From Streptomyces kanamyceticus (GTDB lineage Bacteria; Actinomycetota; Actinomycetes; Streptomycetales; Streptomycetaceae), in NCBI RefSeq assembly GCF_008704495.1, contig NZ_CP023699.1, positions 8,494,001-8,558,000 on the forward strand: DNA of 64,000 nt, written 5' to 3'. The position numbers and the translations under genes were made by a program. Positions 51,409 to 59,308 of the stretch are shown here, piece after piece. Every line of letters starts with the position of its first letter. The stretch's first letter is position 1. The notes below the pieces were generated by a model. The model was not told the DNA's origin. It saw nothing but the letters and a program-made list of their open reading frames with translations, and ran no database searches.

Positions 51409-53904
51409 ATGAAGGCCGTCGTGATGGCCGGCGGCGAAGGCACTCGCCTTCGCCCCATGACCTCTAGCATGCCCAAGCCGCTCCTGCCCGTGGCCAATCG
51501 GCCGATCATGGAGCATGTGCTGCGCCTGCTGAAGAGGCATGGGCTCACCGAGACCGTAGTGACCGTGCAGTTCTTGGCTTCGCTCGTCAGGAACTACTTC
51601 GGCGACGGTGAAGAGCTCGGTATGGAGCTCACCTATGCCAATGAGGAGAAGCCACTCGGCACTGCCGGCAGCGTGAAGAATGCCGAAGAAGCGCTGAAGG
51701 ACGATGCGTTCCTCGTTATCTCGGGTGACGCACTGACCGACTTCGACCTCACCGAGCTGATTAATTTCCACAAGGAAAAGGGTGCGCTGGTCACGGTCTG
51801 TCTGACGCGCGTACCGAATCCGCTGGAATTCGGCATCACGATCGTCGACGAAGAGGGAAAGGTCGAGCGCTTCCTCGAGAAGCCGACCTGGGGGCAGGTC
51901 TTCTCCGACACGGTGAACACGGGCATCTACGTGATGGAGCCCGAGGTTTTCGACTATGTCGATGCCGATGTGTCGGTCGACTGGTCCGGTGATGTCTTCC
52001 CGCAGCTCATGAAGGAGGGCAAGCCCGTCTACGGGTATGTCGCCGAGGGCTACTGGGAGGACGTCGGCACGCACGAGAGTTACGTCAAGGCGCAGGCCGA
52101 CGTCCTGGAGCGCAAGGTCGACGTCGAGCTCGACGGGTTCGAGATCTCTCCCGGGGTGTGGGTTGCCGAAGGTGCCGAGGTGCATCCGGACGCCGTGCTG
52201 CGCGGGCCGCTCTATGTCGGGGACTACGCGAAGGTCGAGGCCAACGCCGAGATTCGTGAGCACACCGTCGTGGGGTCGAACGTCGTGGTGAAGAGCGGCG
52301 CCTTCCTGCACAAGGCGGTCGTGCACGACAACGTCTACATCGGGCAGCACAGCAACCTGCGGGGCTGTGTCGTCGGCAAGAACACCGACATCATGCGCGC
52401 GGCCCGGATCGAAGACGGAGCGGTGATCGGCGACGAGTGTCTCGTCGGTGAGGAATCGATCATCCAGGGCAACGTCCGCGTCTATCCGTTCAAGACGATC
52501 GAGGCGGGCGCGTTCGTCAACACCTCCGTCATCTGGGAGTCCCGCGGCCAGGCGCATCTGTTCGGGGCCCGTGGGGTGTCCGGGATCCTGAACGTGGAGA
52601 TCACGCCCGAACTCGCGGTGCGCCTCGCGGGCGCATACGCGACGACGTTGAAGAAGGGCTCGACCGTCACCACGGCGCGTGATCACTCACGCGGTGCGCG
52701 GGCGCTCAAGCGGGCGGTGATCTCGGCGCTGCAGGCCAGCGCCATCGACGTACGCGATCTGGAGAACGTGCCGCTGCCGGTCGCGCGGCAGCAGACGGCC
52801 AGGGGCAGCGCGGGCGGCATCATGATCCGGACGACGACGGGGGTGCCGGACTCCGTCGACATCATGTTCTTCGACGGGCAGGGAGCCGACCTTTCGCAGG
52901 GCAGTCAGCGCAAGCTGGACCGGGTCTACGCGCGCCAGGAGTACCGGCGTGCCTTTCCCGGGGAGATCGGTGACCTGTACTTTCCCTCGAGCGTCTTCGA
53001 CTCGTACACGGGGTCGCTGCTGCGCAACGTCGATACCACGGGTGTGGCGGAGTCCGAGCTGAAGGTGGTCGTCGACGCGTCCAACGGCAGTGCCGGGCTC
53101 GTCCTGCCGAGTCTCCTCGGGAAGCTCGGGGTGGACGCGCTGACGATCAATCCGGGGCTCGACGAGTCGCGGCCCACCGAGACCGCCGATGCCCGCAGGT
53201 CGGGGCTCGTGCGGCTCGGGGAGATCGTGGCGTCGGCGCGGGCCGCCTTCGGGGTGCGCTTCGACCCGGTCGGTGAGCGGCTCTCGCTCGTCGACGAGAA
53301 GGGGCGGATCGTCGAGGACGACCGGGCGCTGCTCGTCATGCTCGACCTGGTGGCGGCCGAGCGGCGCAGCGGGCGGGTGGCGCTGCCGGTGACGACGACA
53401 CGCATCGCCGAGCAGGTGGCCGCCTATCACGGCACGCAGGTCGACTGGACGACCACGTCGCCGGACGATCTGACGCGGGTGGGGCGCGGCGACTCGACGA
53501 TCTTCGGTGGGGACGGACGCGGCGGGTTCATCGTGCCCGAGTTCAGCGGTGTGTTCGACGGCACCGCCGCCTTCGTACGGCTGATCGGTCTCGTGGCGCG
53601 GACGCAGCTCACGTTGAGCCAGATCGACGCGCGCATTCCGCGGGCGCATGTGCTGCGGCGAGATCTCGCGACCCCGTGGGCCGTCAAGGGGCTCGTGATG
53701 CGGCGCGTGGTGGAGGCGGCGGGGGAGCGGTCCGTGGACACGACGGACGGTGTGCGGGTCGTGGAGACCGACGGGCGATGGGTGCTCGTGCTGCCCGATC
53801 CGGCTGAGGCCGTCACTCATTTGTGGGCAGAAGGACCGGACGACGCGTCCGCCCAGGCGCTGCTCGACGAGTGGTCCGCGGTGGTGGACAGCGCCGGTCG
53901 CTGA
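51409..53904 (+). CDS. Nucleotidyltransferase fused to a degenerate phosphomannomutase domain (mannose-1-phosphate guanylyltransferase-like)
   Basis: The 831-aa protein has an N-terminal sugar-nucleotidyltransferase domain (residues 1 to about 235: '[20 protein letters not shown]', '[14 protein letters not shown]', '[20 protein letters not shown]'). Left-handed beta-helix repeats run from about 240 to 385. A phosphohexomutase-like region follows from about 390 to 830. In that last part the catalytic serine loop TASHNP is replaced by '[11 protein letters not shown]' (about 470) and the metal loop DGDGDR by 'FDPVGER' (about 617), so mutase activity is doubtful. ATG 51409 follows ATAGGAGG. It likely makes GDP-mannose or a related NDP-sugar for the envelope. 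Confidence 0.88.
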   Translation: MKAVVMAGGEGTRLRPMTSSMPKPLLPVANRPIMEHVLRLLKRHGLTETVVTVQFLASLVRNYFGDGEELGMELTYANEEKPLGTAGSVKNAEEALKDDAFLVISGDALTDFDLTELINFHKEKGALVTVCLTRVPNPLEFGITIVDEEGKVERFLEKPTWGQVFSDTVNTGIYVMEPEVFDYVDADVSVDWSGDVFPQLMKEGKPVYGYVAEGYWEDVGTHESYVKAQADVLERKVDVELDGFEISPGVWVAEGAEVHPDAVLRGPLYVGDYAKVEANAEIREHTVVGSNVVVKSGAFLHKAVVHDNVYIGQHSNLRGCVVGKNTDIMRAARIEDGAVIGDECLVGEESIIQGNVRVYPFKTIEAGAFVNTSVIWESRGQAHLFGARGVSGILNVEITPELAVRLAGAYATTLKKGSTVTTARDHSRGARALKRAVISALQASAIDVRDLENVPLPVARQQTARGSAGGIMIRTTTGVPDSVDIMFFDGQGADLSQGSQRKLDRVYARQEYRRAFPGEIGDLYFPSSVFDSYTGSLLRNVDTTGVAESELKVVVDASNGSAGLVLPSLLGKLGVDALTINPGLDESRPTETADARRSGLVRLGEIVASARAAFGVRFDPVGERLSLVDEKGRIVEDDRALLVMLDLVAAERRSGRVALPVTTTRIAEQVAAYHGTQVDWTTTSPDDLTRVGRGDSTIFGGDGRGGFIVPEFSGVFDGTAAFVRLIGLVARTQLTLSQIDARIPRAHVLRRDLATPWAVKGLVMRRVVEAAGERSVDTTDGVRVVETDGRWVLVLPDPAEAVTHLWAEGPDDASAQALLDEWSAVVDSAGR

Positions 53905-54003
53905 CCTGTTCGCGGGCGCCGGGCGACACGTGCAACAGGTGTGGCCCGGCGCGCCGGTGGGGCCATTCGGAGGTAGCGCCCGCGACGTGCGACGATGTGC
54001 GGC

Positions 54004-54894
54004 ATGCCGCAGCAGCCCCCCGTTCGGAGCACCTCCTCGCGCCCCCGGCGCCCGGACGCTTCCATGTCGCTGCTCACCACCGTCATGGACCACAGCCTCG
54101 ACGAGGGGTACGCGGAGGCGGCGGCCCGGAAGAAGGCCAGGGGGGACAGCGGCGTGCCGCGTCCCCTGCGGGCCAAACTCGGGCTCGCCGCCGGTCTGGT
54201 GCTCGCCGCCCTGGTGGTCACGGTGGGGGCCGCGCAGGCGCGGATAGCGGCGCCGGTGATCGCCAAGGAGCGTGAGGAGCTGATCGACCGCGTCGAAGAG
54301 GCGACGGCCGGGGCCGACAAGCTCGAGGACGATGTGGACGAGCTCCGCGACGACGTGGGCGAGCGACAGCGTGCCGCGCTGAAGAAGCACGGCGGCAGTC
54401 AGGGCGAGTTGGTGGGTCTCCTCTCCGGTGCCACGGAAGTCGAGGGGCCCGGCGTGAAGCTCGTCGTGGACGACAAGAAGGAAGCCGACCAGGGCGGTGG
54501 CGGGCCGCGCGAGAGCGCGGGGTTCTCCGACACCGGACGGGTGCGCGACCGCGACATGCAGCGGGTCGTCAACGGCCTGTGGGAGTCCGGCGCCGAGGCG
54601 ATCTCGATCAATGACCAGCGGCTCACCGCGCTGTCGGCGATCAGGGCCGCGGGTGACGCGATACTGGTCGACAACAGGCCGCTGGTGCCGCCGTATACGG
54701 TGCTCGCGGTGGGGGACGGGAAACGCTTGAGCACCCGTTTCCAGAACAGCCGCGACGGTCAGTACCTGCACGCTCTGCAGGAGAACTTCGGCATCCGGAC
54801 CAGCATTTCCGTGTCGGACGAGCTCCGGTTGCCGGCCGCGCCGAGTGTGACCGTACGTACAGCAGAGCCGAAAGCAGGAAAGGGCACATCGTGA
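54004..54894 (+). CDS. DUF881 family membrane-anchored protein (first copy)
   Basis: The 296-aa protein has one membrane segment ('LAAGLVLAALVVTVGAAQA', about residues 60-80), a coiled coil ('ELIDRVEEATAGADKLEDDV') and an extracellular DUF881 domain with 'GPGVKLVVDD', 'VVNGLWESGAEAISINDQRL' and 'PPYTVLAVGD'. It is the homologue of the first DUF881 gene in the mycobacterial Rv1823-Rv1830 block. ATG 54004 is used; ATG 53995 and ATG 54064 are possible. Its stop overlaps the next start by 4 bp. A role in the cell envelope or division is suspected only from conservation. Confidence 0.87.
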   Translation: MPQQPPVRSTSSRPRRPDASMSLLTTVMDHSLDEGYAEAAARKKARGDSGVPRPLRAKLGLAAGLVLAALVVTVGAAQARIAAPVIAKEREELIDRVEEATAGADKLEDDVDELRDDVGERQRAALKKHGGSQGELVGLLSGATEVEGPGVKLVVDDKKEADQGGGGPRESAGFSDTGRVRDRDMQRVVNGLWESGAEAISINDQRLTALSAIRAAGDAILVDNRPLVPPYTVLAVGDGKRLSTRFQNSRDGQYLHALQENFGIRTSISVSDELRLPAAPSVTVRTAEPKAGKGTS

Positions 54895-55223
54895 TCGCCG
54901 TACTGGGCCTCGTCGTGGGAGTCGTGGCCGGATTGTTGGTTCGGCCCGAGGTTCCGGCGGTGGTCGAGCCGTACCTTCCGATCGCCGTGGTCGCGGCGCT
55001 CGATGCCGTGTTCGGAGGCCTGCGCGCGATGCTCGACGGCATCTTCGACGACAAGGTCTTCGTGGTCTCGTTCCTGTCGAACGTGGTGGTGGCCGCCCTG
55101 ATCGTGTTCCTGGGCGACAAGTTGGGCGTGGGCGCGCAGCTGTCCACCGGCGTCGTCGTCGTCCTCGGCATCCGGATCTTCTCCAACGCGGCCGCGATCC
55201 GCCGCCACGTCTTCAGGGCGTGA
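54891..55223 (+). CDS. sbp: Small basic protein Sbp (DUF1290)
   Basis: The 110-aa protein with about three membrane segments matches DUF1290 by 'VLGLVVGVVAGLLVRPEVPA' and 'PYLPIAVVAALDAVFGGLRA', and the later 'FVVSFLSNVVVAALIVFLGD'. In Gram-positive bacteria it lies in division gene clusters or, as here, between two DUF881 genes. The GTG start overlaps the upstream stop (GTGA), and its own stop overlaps the next start, so the three are coupled. Confidence 0.92.
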   Translation: MIAVLGLVVGVVAGLLVRPEVPAVVEPYLPIAVVAALDAVFGGLRAMLDGIFDDKVFVVSFLSNVVVAALIVFLGDKLGVGAQLSTGVVVVLGIRIFSNAAAIRRHVFRA

Positions 55224-56056
55224 CGCCGATGAGCGCTGACGAGACGCCCGGCTACAACCGGCGCAGGGAACTCCCCGCCGAGGTCCCCAGCGAGTCCGAG
55301 GCCCCCGCGCCGCCCGCACCGGAGCCGCCGCGGCTCACGGGCAGGCAGCGCCTTGCACAGGGGCTGTGGCCGCCGCGGGTGACGCGGCCTCAACTCATCG
55401 TGGCCCTGTTGCTGTTCGTCCTCGGCCTCGGCCTGGCCATTCAGGTGCGGTCCAACAACGACAGCAGTGCGCTGCGCGGCGCACGCCAAGAAGATCTCGT
55501 ACGCATCCTCGATGAACTGGATGACCGTACGCAGCGTCTGGAAGAGGAGAAGCGGCGCCTCGAGGAACAGCGGACCGGGTTGGAGAACAGCTCGGACCAA
55601 GCGGAAGAGGCCCGCAAGCAGACGGTCGAGCGAGAACGGCAACTCGGCATCCTGGCCGGCACGGTGGCGGCACAGGGGCCCGGCATCACGCTCTCCATCA
55701 AGGACGAGAAGGGGGCGATCGAGGCGGACATGCTGCTCGACGCGATTCAGGAGCTGCGCGCCGCGGGCGCCGAGGCCATCCAGATCAACGACGTACGCGT
55801 GGTGGCCAACACCCATCTCTCGGACGCGAACGGTGGCGGCGTGCGGGTGGACGGCCGCAAGGTCGGCGCACCGTACCTCTTCAAGGTGATCGGGAAGCCG
55901 CAGGATCTGGAACCTGCGCTGAACATCCCGGGAGGCGTGGTGCAGACTCTGGAGAAGGAGCAGGCCACGGTCGGCGTGACCCGCTCGGAGAAGATCGTCG
56001 TGGACGCCTTGCGACCTGCGAAGCGGCCTGACTACGCTCGGTCGTCCTCCCCGTGA
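55220..56056 (+). CDS. DUF881 family membrane-anchored protein (second copy)
   Basis: The 278-aa protein has a Pro/Glu-rich cytoplasmic N-terminus, one membrane segment ('LIVALLLFVLGLGLAIQV', about residues 60-80), a strongly charged coiled coil ('LDDRTQRLEEEKRRLEEQRT') and a DUF881 domain ('GPGITLSIKDEKGAIEADML', 'AIQELRAAGAEAIQINDVRV', 'GAPYLFKVIG'). The GTG at 55220 overlaps the Sbp stop (GTGA); ATG 55229 is the alternative. It probably dimerises with the other DUF881 protein around Sbp; that is inference. Confidence 0.9.
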   Translation: MTPMSADETPGYNRRRELPAEVPSESEAPAPPAPEPPRLTGRQRLAQGLWPPRVTRPQLIVALLLFVLGLGLAIQVRSNNDSSALRGARQEDLVRILDELDDRTQRLEEEKRRLEEQRTGLENSSDQAEEARKQTVERERQLGILAGTVAAQGPGITLSIKDEKGAIEADMLLDAIQELRAAGAEAIQINDVRVVANTHLSDANGGGVRVDGRKVGAPYLFKVIGKPQDLEPALNIPGGVVQTLEKEQATVGVTRSEKIVVDALRPAKRPDYARSSSP

Positions 56057-56255
56057 GGCGGGGACGCATGAGGGCCGCTGGTCAAGGGCATGAGGTTGCG
56101 GGGGGTCGGCGCACCGAAGGGGTGGTGCGTGGTGGAAACTGTTTGGTGGATACGGACGTTGTGAGGATGTCTGGTTCACCGATGAATACCGGTGTGTGCA
56201 ATCAGGGTTCGTCCTGCCCCACGGGCGGGTCTGTTTCGGTCAAGGGGAATCGCCC
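56057..56255 (+). other. Gap where mycobacteria carry gcvH
   Basis: The 199-bp interval contains no gene. In the matching mycobacterial gene order gcvH stands between the second DUF881 gene and garA; it is absent here. The interval must hold the garA promoter, but no clear -35/-10 pair was found. Confidence 0.6.
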
Positions 56256-57101
56256 GTGAAGTTGTTTGCGAAGTTGTTCGGCAAGAGCGCACGTGAGGAC
56301 AGTGGCAATCCCGCCACCGCCCGGCACCGTGCCCCGCGCCATGGAGATGGTGAGGACCAGGGGGCCGAGCGCCCCATGTTCCGTGATCAGGTCGCTGGTC
56401 CAGGTGGTGACATTTCGGGTGGTCAGGGCGCGTCGTCTGTTGACCCTGCCGGTCCCGGCCGCATAGGTTTCGGAGAACCGTCAACCTCAAGTACGGGTGG
56501 AGGGTTCACTCCCGACCCGTACGCAACGAATGCCCGCGCGGGGCAGCCGCGGCAGGAGGATCCGTCCATGGCCCTGGTGTGTACGAGGTGCGGGAACCGG
56601 AATGCGGAGGCGAGCCGCTTCTGCTCCAACTGCGGTGCGCCGCTGCGGGCCGGGGCGACGCCCGAGCGGGCGTCCGAGACGACCTCGACGATCTCCATCT
56701 CCGGCCTTGAGGCCTACGACGCGGAGGTGACCGGGCAGAATCCGTCGCCCGCGCTGTCTCCGGAGGCGCAGGCCGCCGTCGACGCGCTGCCGTTGGGCTC
56801 GGCGCTCCTCGTGGTGCGTCGCGGTCCCAACTCGGGCAGTCGTTTCCTGCTCGACGGTGATCTGACCACGGCGGGGCGTCACCCGCAGAGCGACATCTTC
56901 CTCGACGACGTGACGGTGTCGCGTCGCCACGTGGAGTTCCGTCGCGTGCAGGACGGCTCCTTCACCGTCGCCGACGTGGGCAGTCTGAACGGCACGTACG
57001 TCAACCGGGAGCGGATCGACTCCGTCGCGCTGTCCAACGGCGATGAGGTCCAGATCGGTAAGTACCGACTGGTCTTCTACGCGAGCCAGCGGGGCATCTG
57101 A
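56256..57101 (+). CDS. garA: FHA-domain signalling protein GarA/OdhI with zinc ribbon
   Basis: The 281-aa protein has a disordered Gly/Pro-rich N-terminus and a zinc ribbon 'CTRCGNRNAEASRFCSNCG' (about residues 110-128). The phospho-acceptor motif 'SETTSTISISGL' follows, then a C-terminal FHA domain with 'GSALLVVRRGPNSGSRFLLD', 'AGRHPQSDIFLDDVTVSRRH' and 'VGSLNGTYVNRERIDS', almost identical in order to mycobacterial GarA. It is a Ser/Thr-kinase substrate that in relatives inhibits 2-oxoglutarate dehydrogenase and tunes glutamate metabolism. GTG 56256 follows AAGGGGAA. The mycobacterial protein lacks the zinc ribbon. Confidence 0.93.
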   Translation: MKLFAKLFGKSAREDSGNPATARHRAPRHGDGEDQGAERPMFRDQVAGPGGDISGGQGASSVDPAGPGRIGFGEPSTSSTGGGFTPDPYATNARAGQPRQEDPSMALVCTRCGNRNAEASRFCSNCGAPLRAGATPERASETTSTISISGLEAYDAEVTGQNPSPALSPEAQAAVDALPLGSALLVVRRGPNSGSRFLLDGDLTTAGRHPQSDIFLDDVTVSRRHVEFRRVQDGSFTVADVGSLNGTYVNRERIDSVALSNGDEVQIGKYRLVFYASQRGI

Positions 57102-57143
57102 CCCTCTTCCCGATCCGTCCGGGGGGACCCCCAGGGAAGGTCC

Positions 57144-57887
57144 ATGCTGCAAACACCGAGGGGCGGTGCCGGTCACGGCACCGCCGCCGCGGACCGTCGG
57201 CTCATGAGCATCGGTACCGTGCTGAACGAGCTGCGGGACGAATTTCCCGAGGTCACCATCTCCAAGATCAGGTTCTTGGAGTCCGAGGGCCTCATCGAGC
57301 CGGAGCGCACGCCTTCGGGCTACCGGAAGTTCAGCCCGGAGGACGTCGAGCGGCTCGCTCACGTGCTGCGGATACAGCGGGACCACTATCTGCCGCTCAA
57401 GGTCATCCGGGAGTACCTCGACGCCCTGGAGCGCGGTGAGCGGGCTCCGCTGCCCTCTCTGGGGCGACAGCGGGACGCCGGTGACACCGAGGGTCAGGAC
57501 GACGTCGAGGGGCCGACCGCCGCCCGCGTGGGGCGGGACGAGCTGCTGGCCGTCGCCGAGATCGACGAGGTCCAGCTCGACGAGTGGGAGACGTACGGGC
57601 TCGTCGCTCCGCTGCCGGACGGTGGCTATGACGCGGAGGCGATCACGGTCGCCTCGCTCGTCGTCGAGCTCGGCAGGTTCGGAATCGAGCCGCGGCACCT
57701 TCGCGCCATGAAGGCCGCCGCCGAGCGGGAGGCCGGGCTCGTCGACCAGCTCGTCGCGCCGCTGCGGCGGCATCGTAATCCGCAGACCAGGGCCCACGCC
57801 GAGGCCCGTACCAAAGAGCTGGTGGGTCTCACGGGGAAGCTGCACTCGGCGCTGGTGCAGACCGCGCTCGGGGTCAGACTGCCCTGA
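57144..57887 (+). CDS. ftsR: MerR family regulator FtsR (Rv1828-like)
   Basis: The 247-aa protein has a MerR winged helix at about residues 20-90 ('IGTVLNELRDEFPEVTISKI', 'FLESEGLIEPERTPSGYRKF') and a C-terminal helical effector part ('AVAEIDEVQLDEWETYGLV', 'LGRFGIEPRHLRAMKAAAER'). The order garA-MerR-BFN-MerR matches Rv1827-Rv1830. The Corynebacterium homologue FtsR activates ftsZ and related division genes. ATG 57144 has GGGAAGG upstream. Confidence 0.9.
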   Translation: MLQTPRGGAGHGTAAADRRLMSIGTVLNELRDEFPEVTISKIRFLESEGLIEPERTPSGYRKFSPEDVERLAHVLRIQRDHYLPLKVIREYLDALERGERAPLPSLGRQRDAGDTEGQDDVEGPTAARVGRDELLAVAEIDEVQLDEWETYGLVAPLPDGGYDAEAITVASLVVELGRFGIEPRHLRAMKAAAEREAGLVDQLVAPLRRHRNPQTRAHAEARTKELVGLTGKLHSALVQTALGVRLP

Positions 57888-57950
57888 TCCGAGGGGTGCT
57901 CAGCCACTACTCGGCGGGTGCCCGACTACCCAAACCTGCCAGCCACGTCC

Positions 57951-57965
57951 TAGGGTTGCTGTGTG
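57951..57965 (+). promoter_or_regulatory. Probable leaderless promoter of the bifunctional-nuclease gene
   Basis: TAGGGT (57951-57956) lies 7 bp before the GTG start at 57963, the spacing expected when transcription begins at the start codon. No Shine-Dalgarno sequence is present, and the -35 is poor. Confidence 0.5.
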
Positions 57966-58436
57966 AACGAGCTCGACGTCGTAGGTGTCCGGGTCGAAAT
58001 GCCCTCCAACCAACCGATCGTGCTCCTGCGTGAAGTGGGAGGCGACCGCTACCTCCCCATCTGGATCGGACCGGGGGAGGCGACCGCGATCGCCTTCGCG
58101 CAGCAGGGCATGGCACCCGCACGACCGCTGACCCACGACCTGTTCAAGGACGTGCTGGAGGCGGTGGGCCAGGAGCTCTCCGAAGTGCGCATCACGGACC
58201 TCCGCGAAGGGGTCTTCTACGCGGAGCTGGTCTTCGCGAGCGGTGTCGAGGTGAGCGCGCGTCCTTCCGACGCCATAGCGCTCGCGCTGCGCACCGGGAC
58301 CCCAATCTACGGAAGCGACGGTGTCCTCGACGACGCGGGCATCGCGATCCCGGACGAGCAGGAGGACGAGGTGGAGAAGTTCCGCGAGTTCCTCGACCAG
58401 ATCTCGCCCGAGGACTTCGGTACCAACAGCCAGTGA
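57963..58436 (+). CDS. Bifunctional nuclease family protein (DUF151)
   Basis: The 157-aa protein is DUF151-like: 'QPIVLLREVGGDRYLPIWIG', 'EATAIAFAQQGMAPARPLTH', 'VRITDLREGVFYAELVF', and 'SARPSDAIALALRTGTPIYG'. Plant members are described as bifunctional nucleases; the bacterial role is unclear. It is the Rv1829 counterpart in this conserved order. The C-terminus is acidic. The start is a GTG with no ribosome-binding site. Confidence 0.92.
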   Translation: MNELDVVGVRVEMPSNQPIVLLREVGGDRYLPIWIGPGEATAIAFAQQGMAPARPLTHDLFKDVLEAVGQELSEVRITDLREGVFYAELVFASGVEVSARPSDAIALALRTGTPIYGSDGVLDDAGIAIPDEQEDEVEKFREFLDQISPEDFGTNSQ

Positions 58437-58512
58437 GCCGCCTCCGGGCGGCCCGCGCCGGACCATTCGGCTAGCCTTTCCCGGCGGTGAGACACGGGAA
58501 ACCACTCTCAGG

Positions 58513-58576
58513 GTGATTATCACTCGGCGTGCCTAGTGTGGCGATCGTTGACGAGCCCCTGGTGACTGCCTACCGT
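58513..58576 (+). promoter_or_regulatory. Promoter and candidate operator of the second MerR gene
   Basis: TTGACG (58548-58553) and TACCGT (58571-58576) are separated by exactly 17 bp, about 30 bp before the MerR start. GTGAT-T-ATCAC (58513-58523), a perfect palindrome, lies 25 bp upstream of the -35 and could bind a regulator. Confidence 0.65.
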
Positions 58577-58606
58577 CGAGAAGGCAGGTCAAGGAGGGAG
58601 GTCGGC

Positions 58607-59224
58607 GTGAGAAGCAGCGGCGACGGTACGGCGGTGGGCGGTCCGTACCCGTTTCACAGCGGCGCGGCCGATCACTCTCCGAAACGGCCCATGGCGGTCC
58701 AGGGGAGCGGGGACGCGACGTCCGAGAACTCCGAGCAGATCGGGTATCGCGGTCCCACCGCGTGCGCGGCCGCCGGTATCACGTATCGACAGCTCGACTA
58801 CTGGGCCCGCACGGGCCTGGTCGAGCCCAGCGTGCGGGCCGCGGGCGGGTCGGGGACCCAGCGGCTCTACAGCTTCAGGGACGTCGTCGTCCTGAAGATC
58901 GTGAAGCGGTTCCTCGACACCGGGGTGTCGCTGCAGAACATCCGCACCACGGTCCAGCACCTGCGGGAGCGCGGGTTCCGTGATCTCGAGCGGATGACGC
59001 TGATGAGCGACGGGGCCACGGTCTACGAATGCACCTCGCCCAGCGAGGTCCACGATCTGCTCCAGGGCGGTCAGGGCGTCTTCGGGATCGCCGTGGGCGT
59101 CGTCTGGCGGGACGTCGAGTCCGCGCTGTCCCAGCTGCACGGTGAGCGCATCGACACCGGGGAGACGCTCGTCGGGCACAACCCCGCCGACGAGCTCGCC
59201 AGGCGCCGCAACAGGGCCGTCTGA
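58607..59224 (+). CDS. MerR family transcriptional regulator (Rv1830-like)
   Basis: The 205-aa protein has a polar tail of about 45 residues, then a MerR helix-turn-helix ('GPTACAAAGITYRQLDYWAR', 'TGLVEPSVRAAGGSGTQRLY', 'FRDVVVLKIVKRFLDTGVSL') and a C-terminal part with 'GGQGVFGIAVGVVWRDVESA'. GTG 58607 is set by the strong AAGGAGGGAGG just upstream. It corresponds to the second MerR gene of the mycobacterial block. Its targets are unknown here. Confidence 0.9.
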   Translation: MRSSGDGTAVGGPYPFHSGAADHSPKRPMAVQGSGDATSENSEQIGYRGPTACAAAGITYRQLDYWARTGLVEPSVRAAGGSGTQRLYSFRDVVVLKIVKRFLDTGVSLQNIRTTVQHLRERGFRDLERMTLMSDGATVYECTSPSEVHDLLQGGQGVFGIAVGVVWRDVESALSQLHGERIDTGETLVGHNPADELARRRNRAV

Positions 59225-59250
59225 GAGCCTCCGCCCCGACGCCCGCCCTG

Positions 59251-59279
59251 ACGCCGCTTCGCATGGCGCGAGGCGGCGT
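59251..59279 (+). terminator. Imperfect hairpin after the second MerR gene
   Basis: ACGCCGC (59251-59257) pairs with GCGGCGT (59273-59279), with partial pairing inside. It follows the MerR stop by about 25 bp and precedes dinB. There is no T-run. Confidence 0.45.
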
Positions 59280-59308
59280 TGTCAGTGCCATAGGGCAGCA
59301 TCGGGTGT

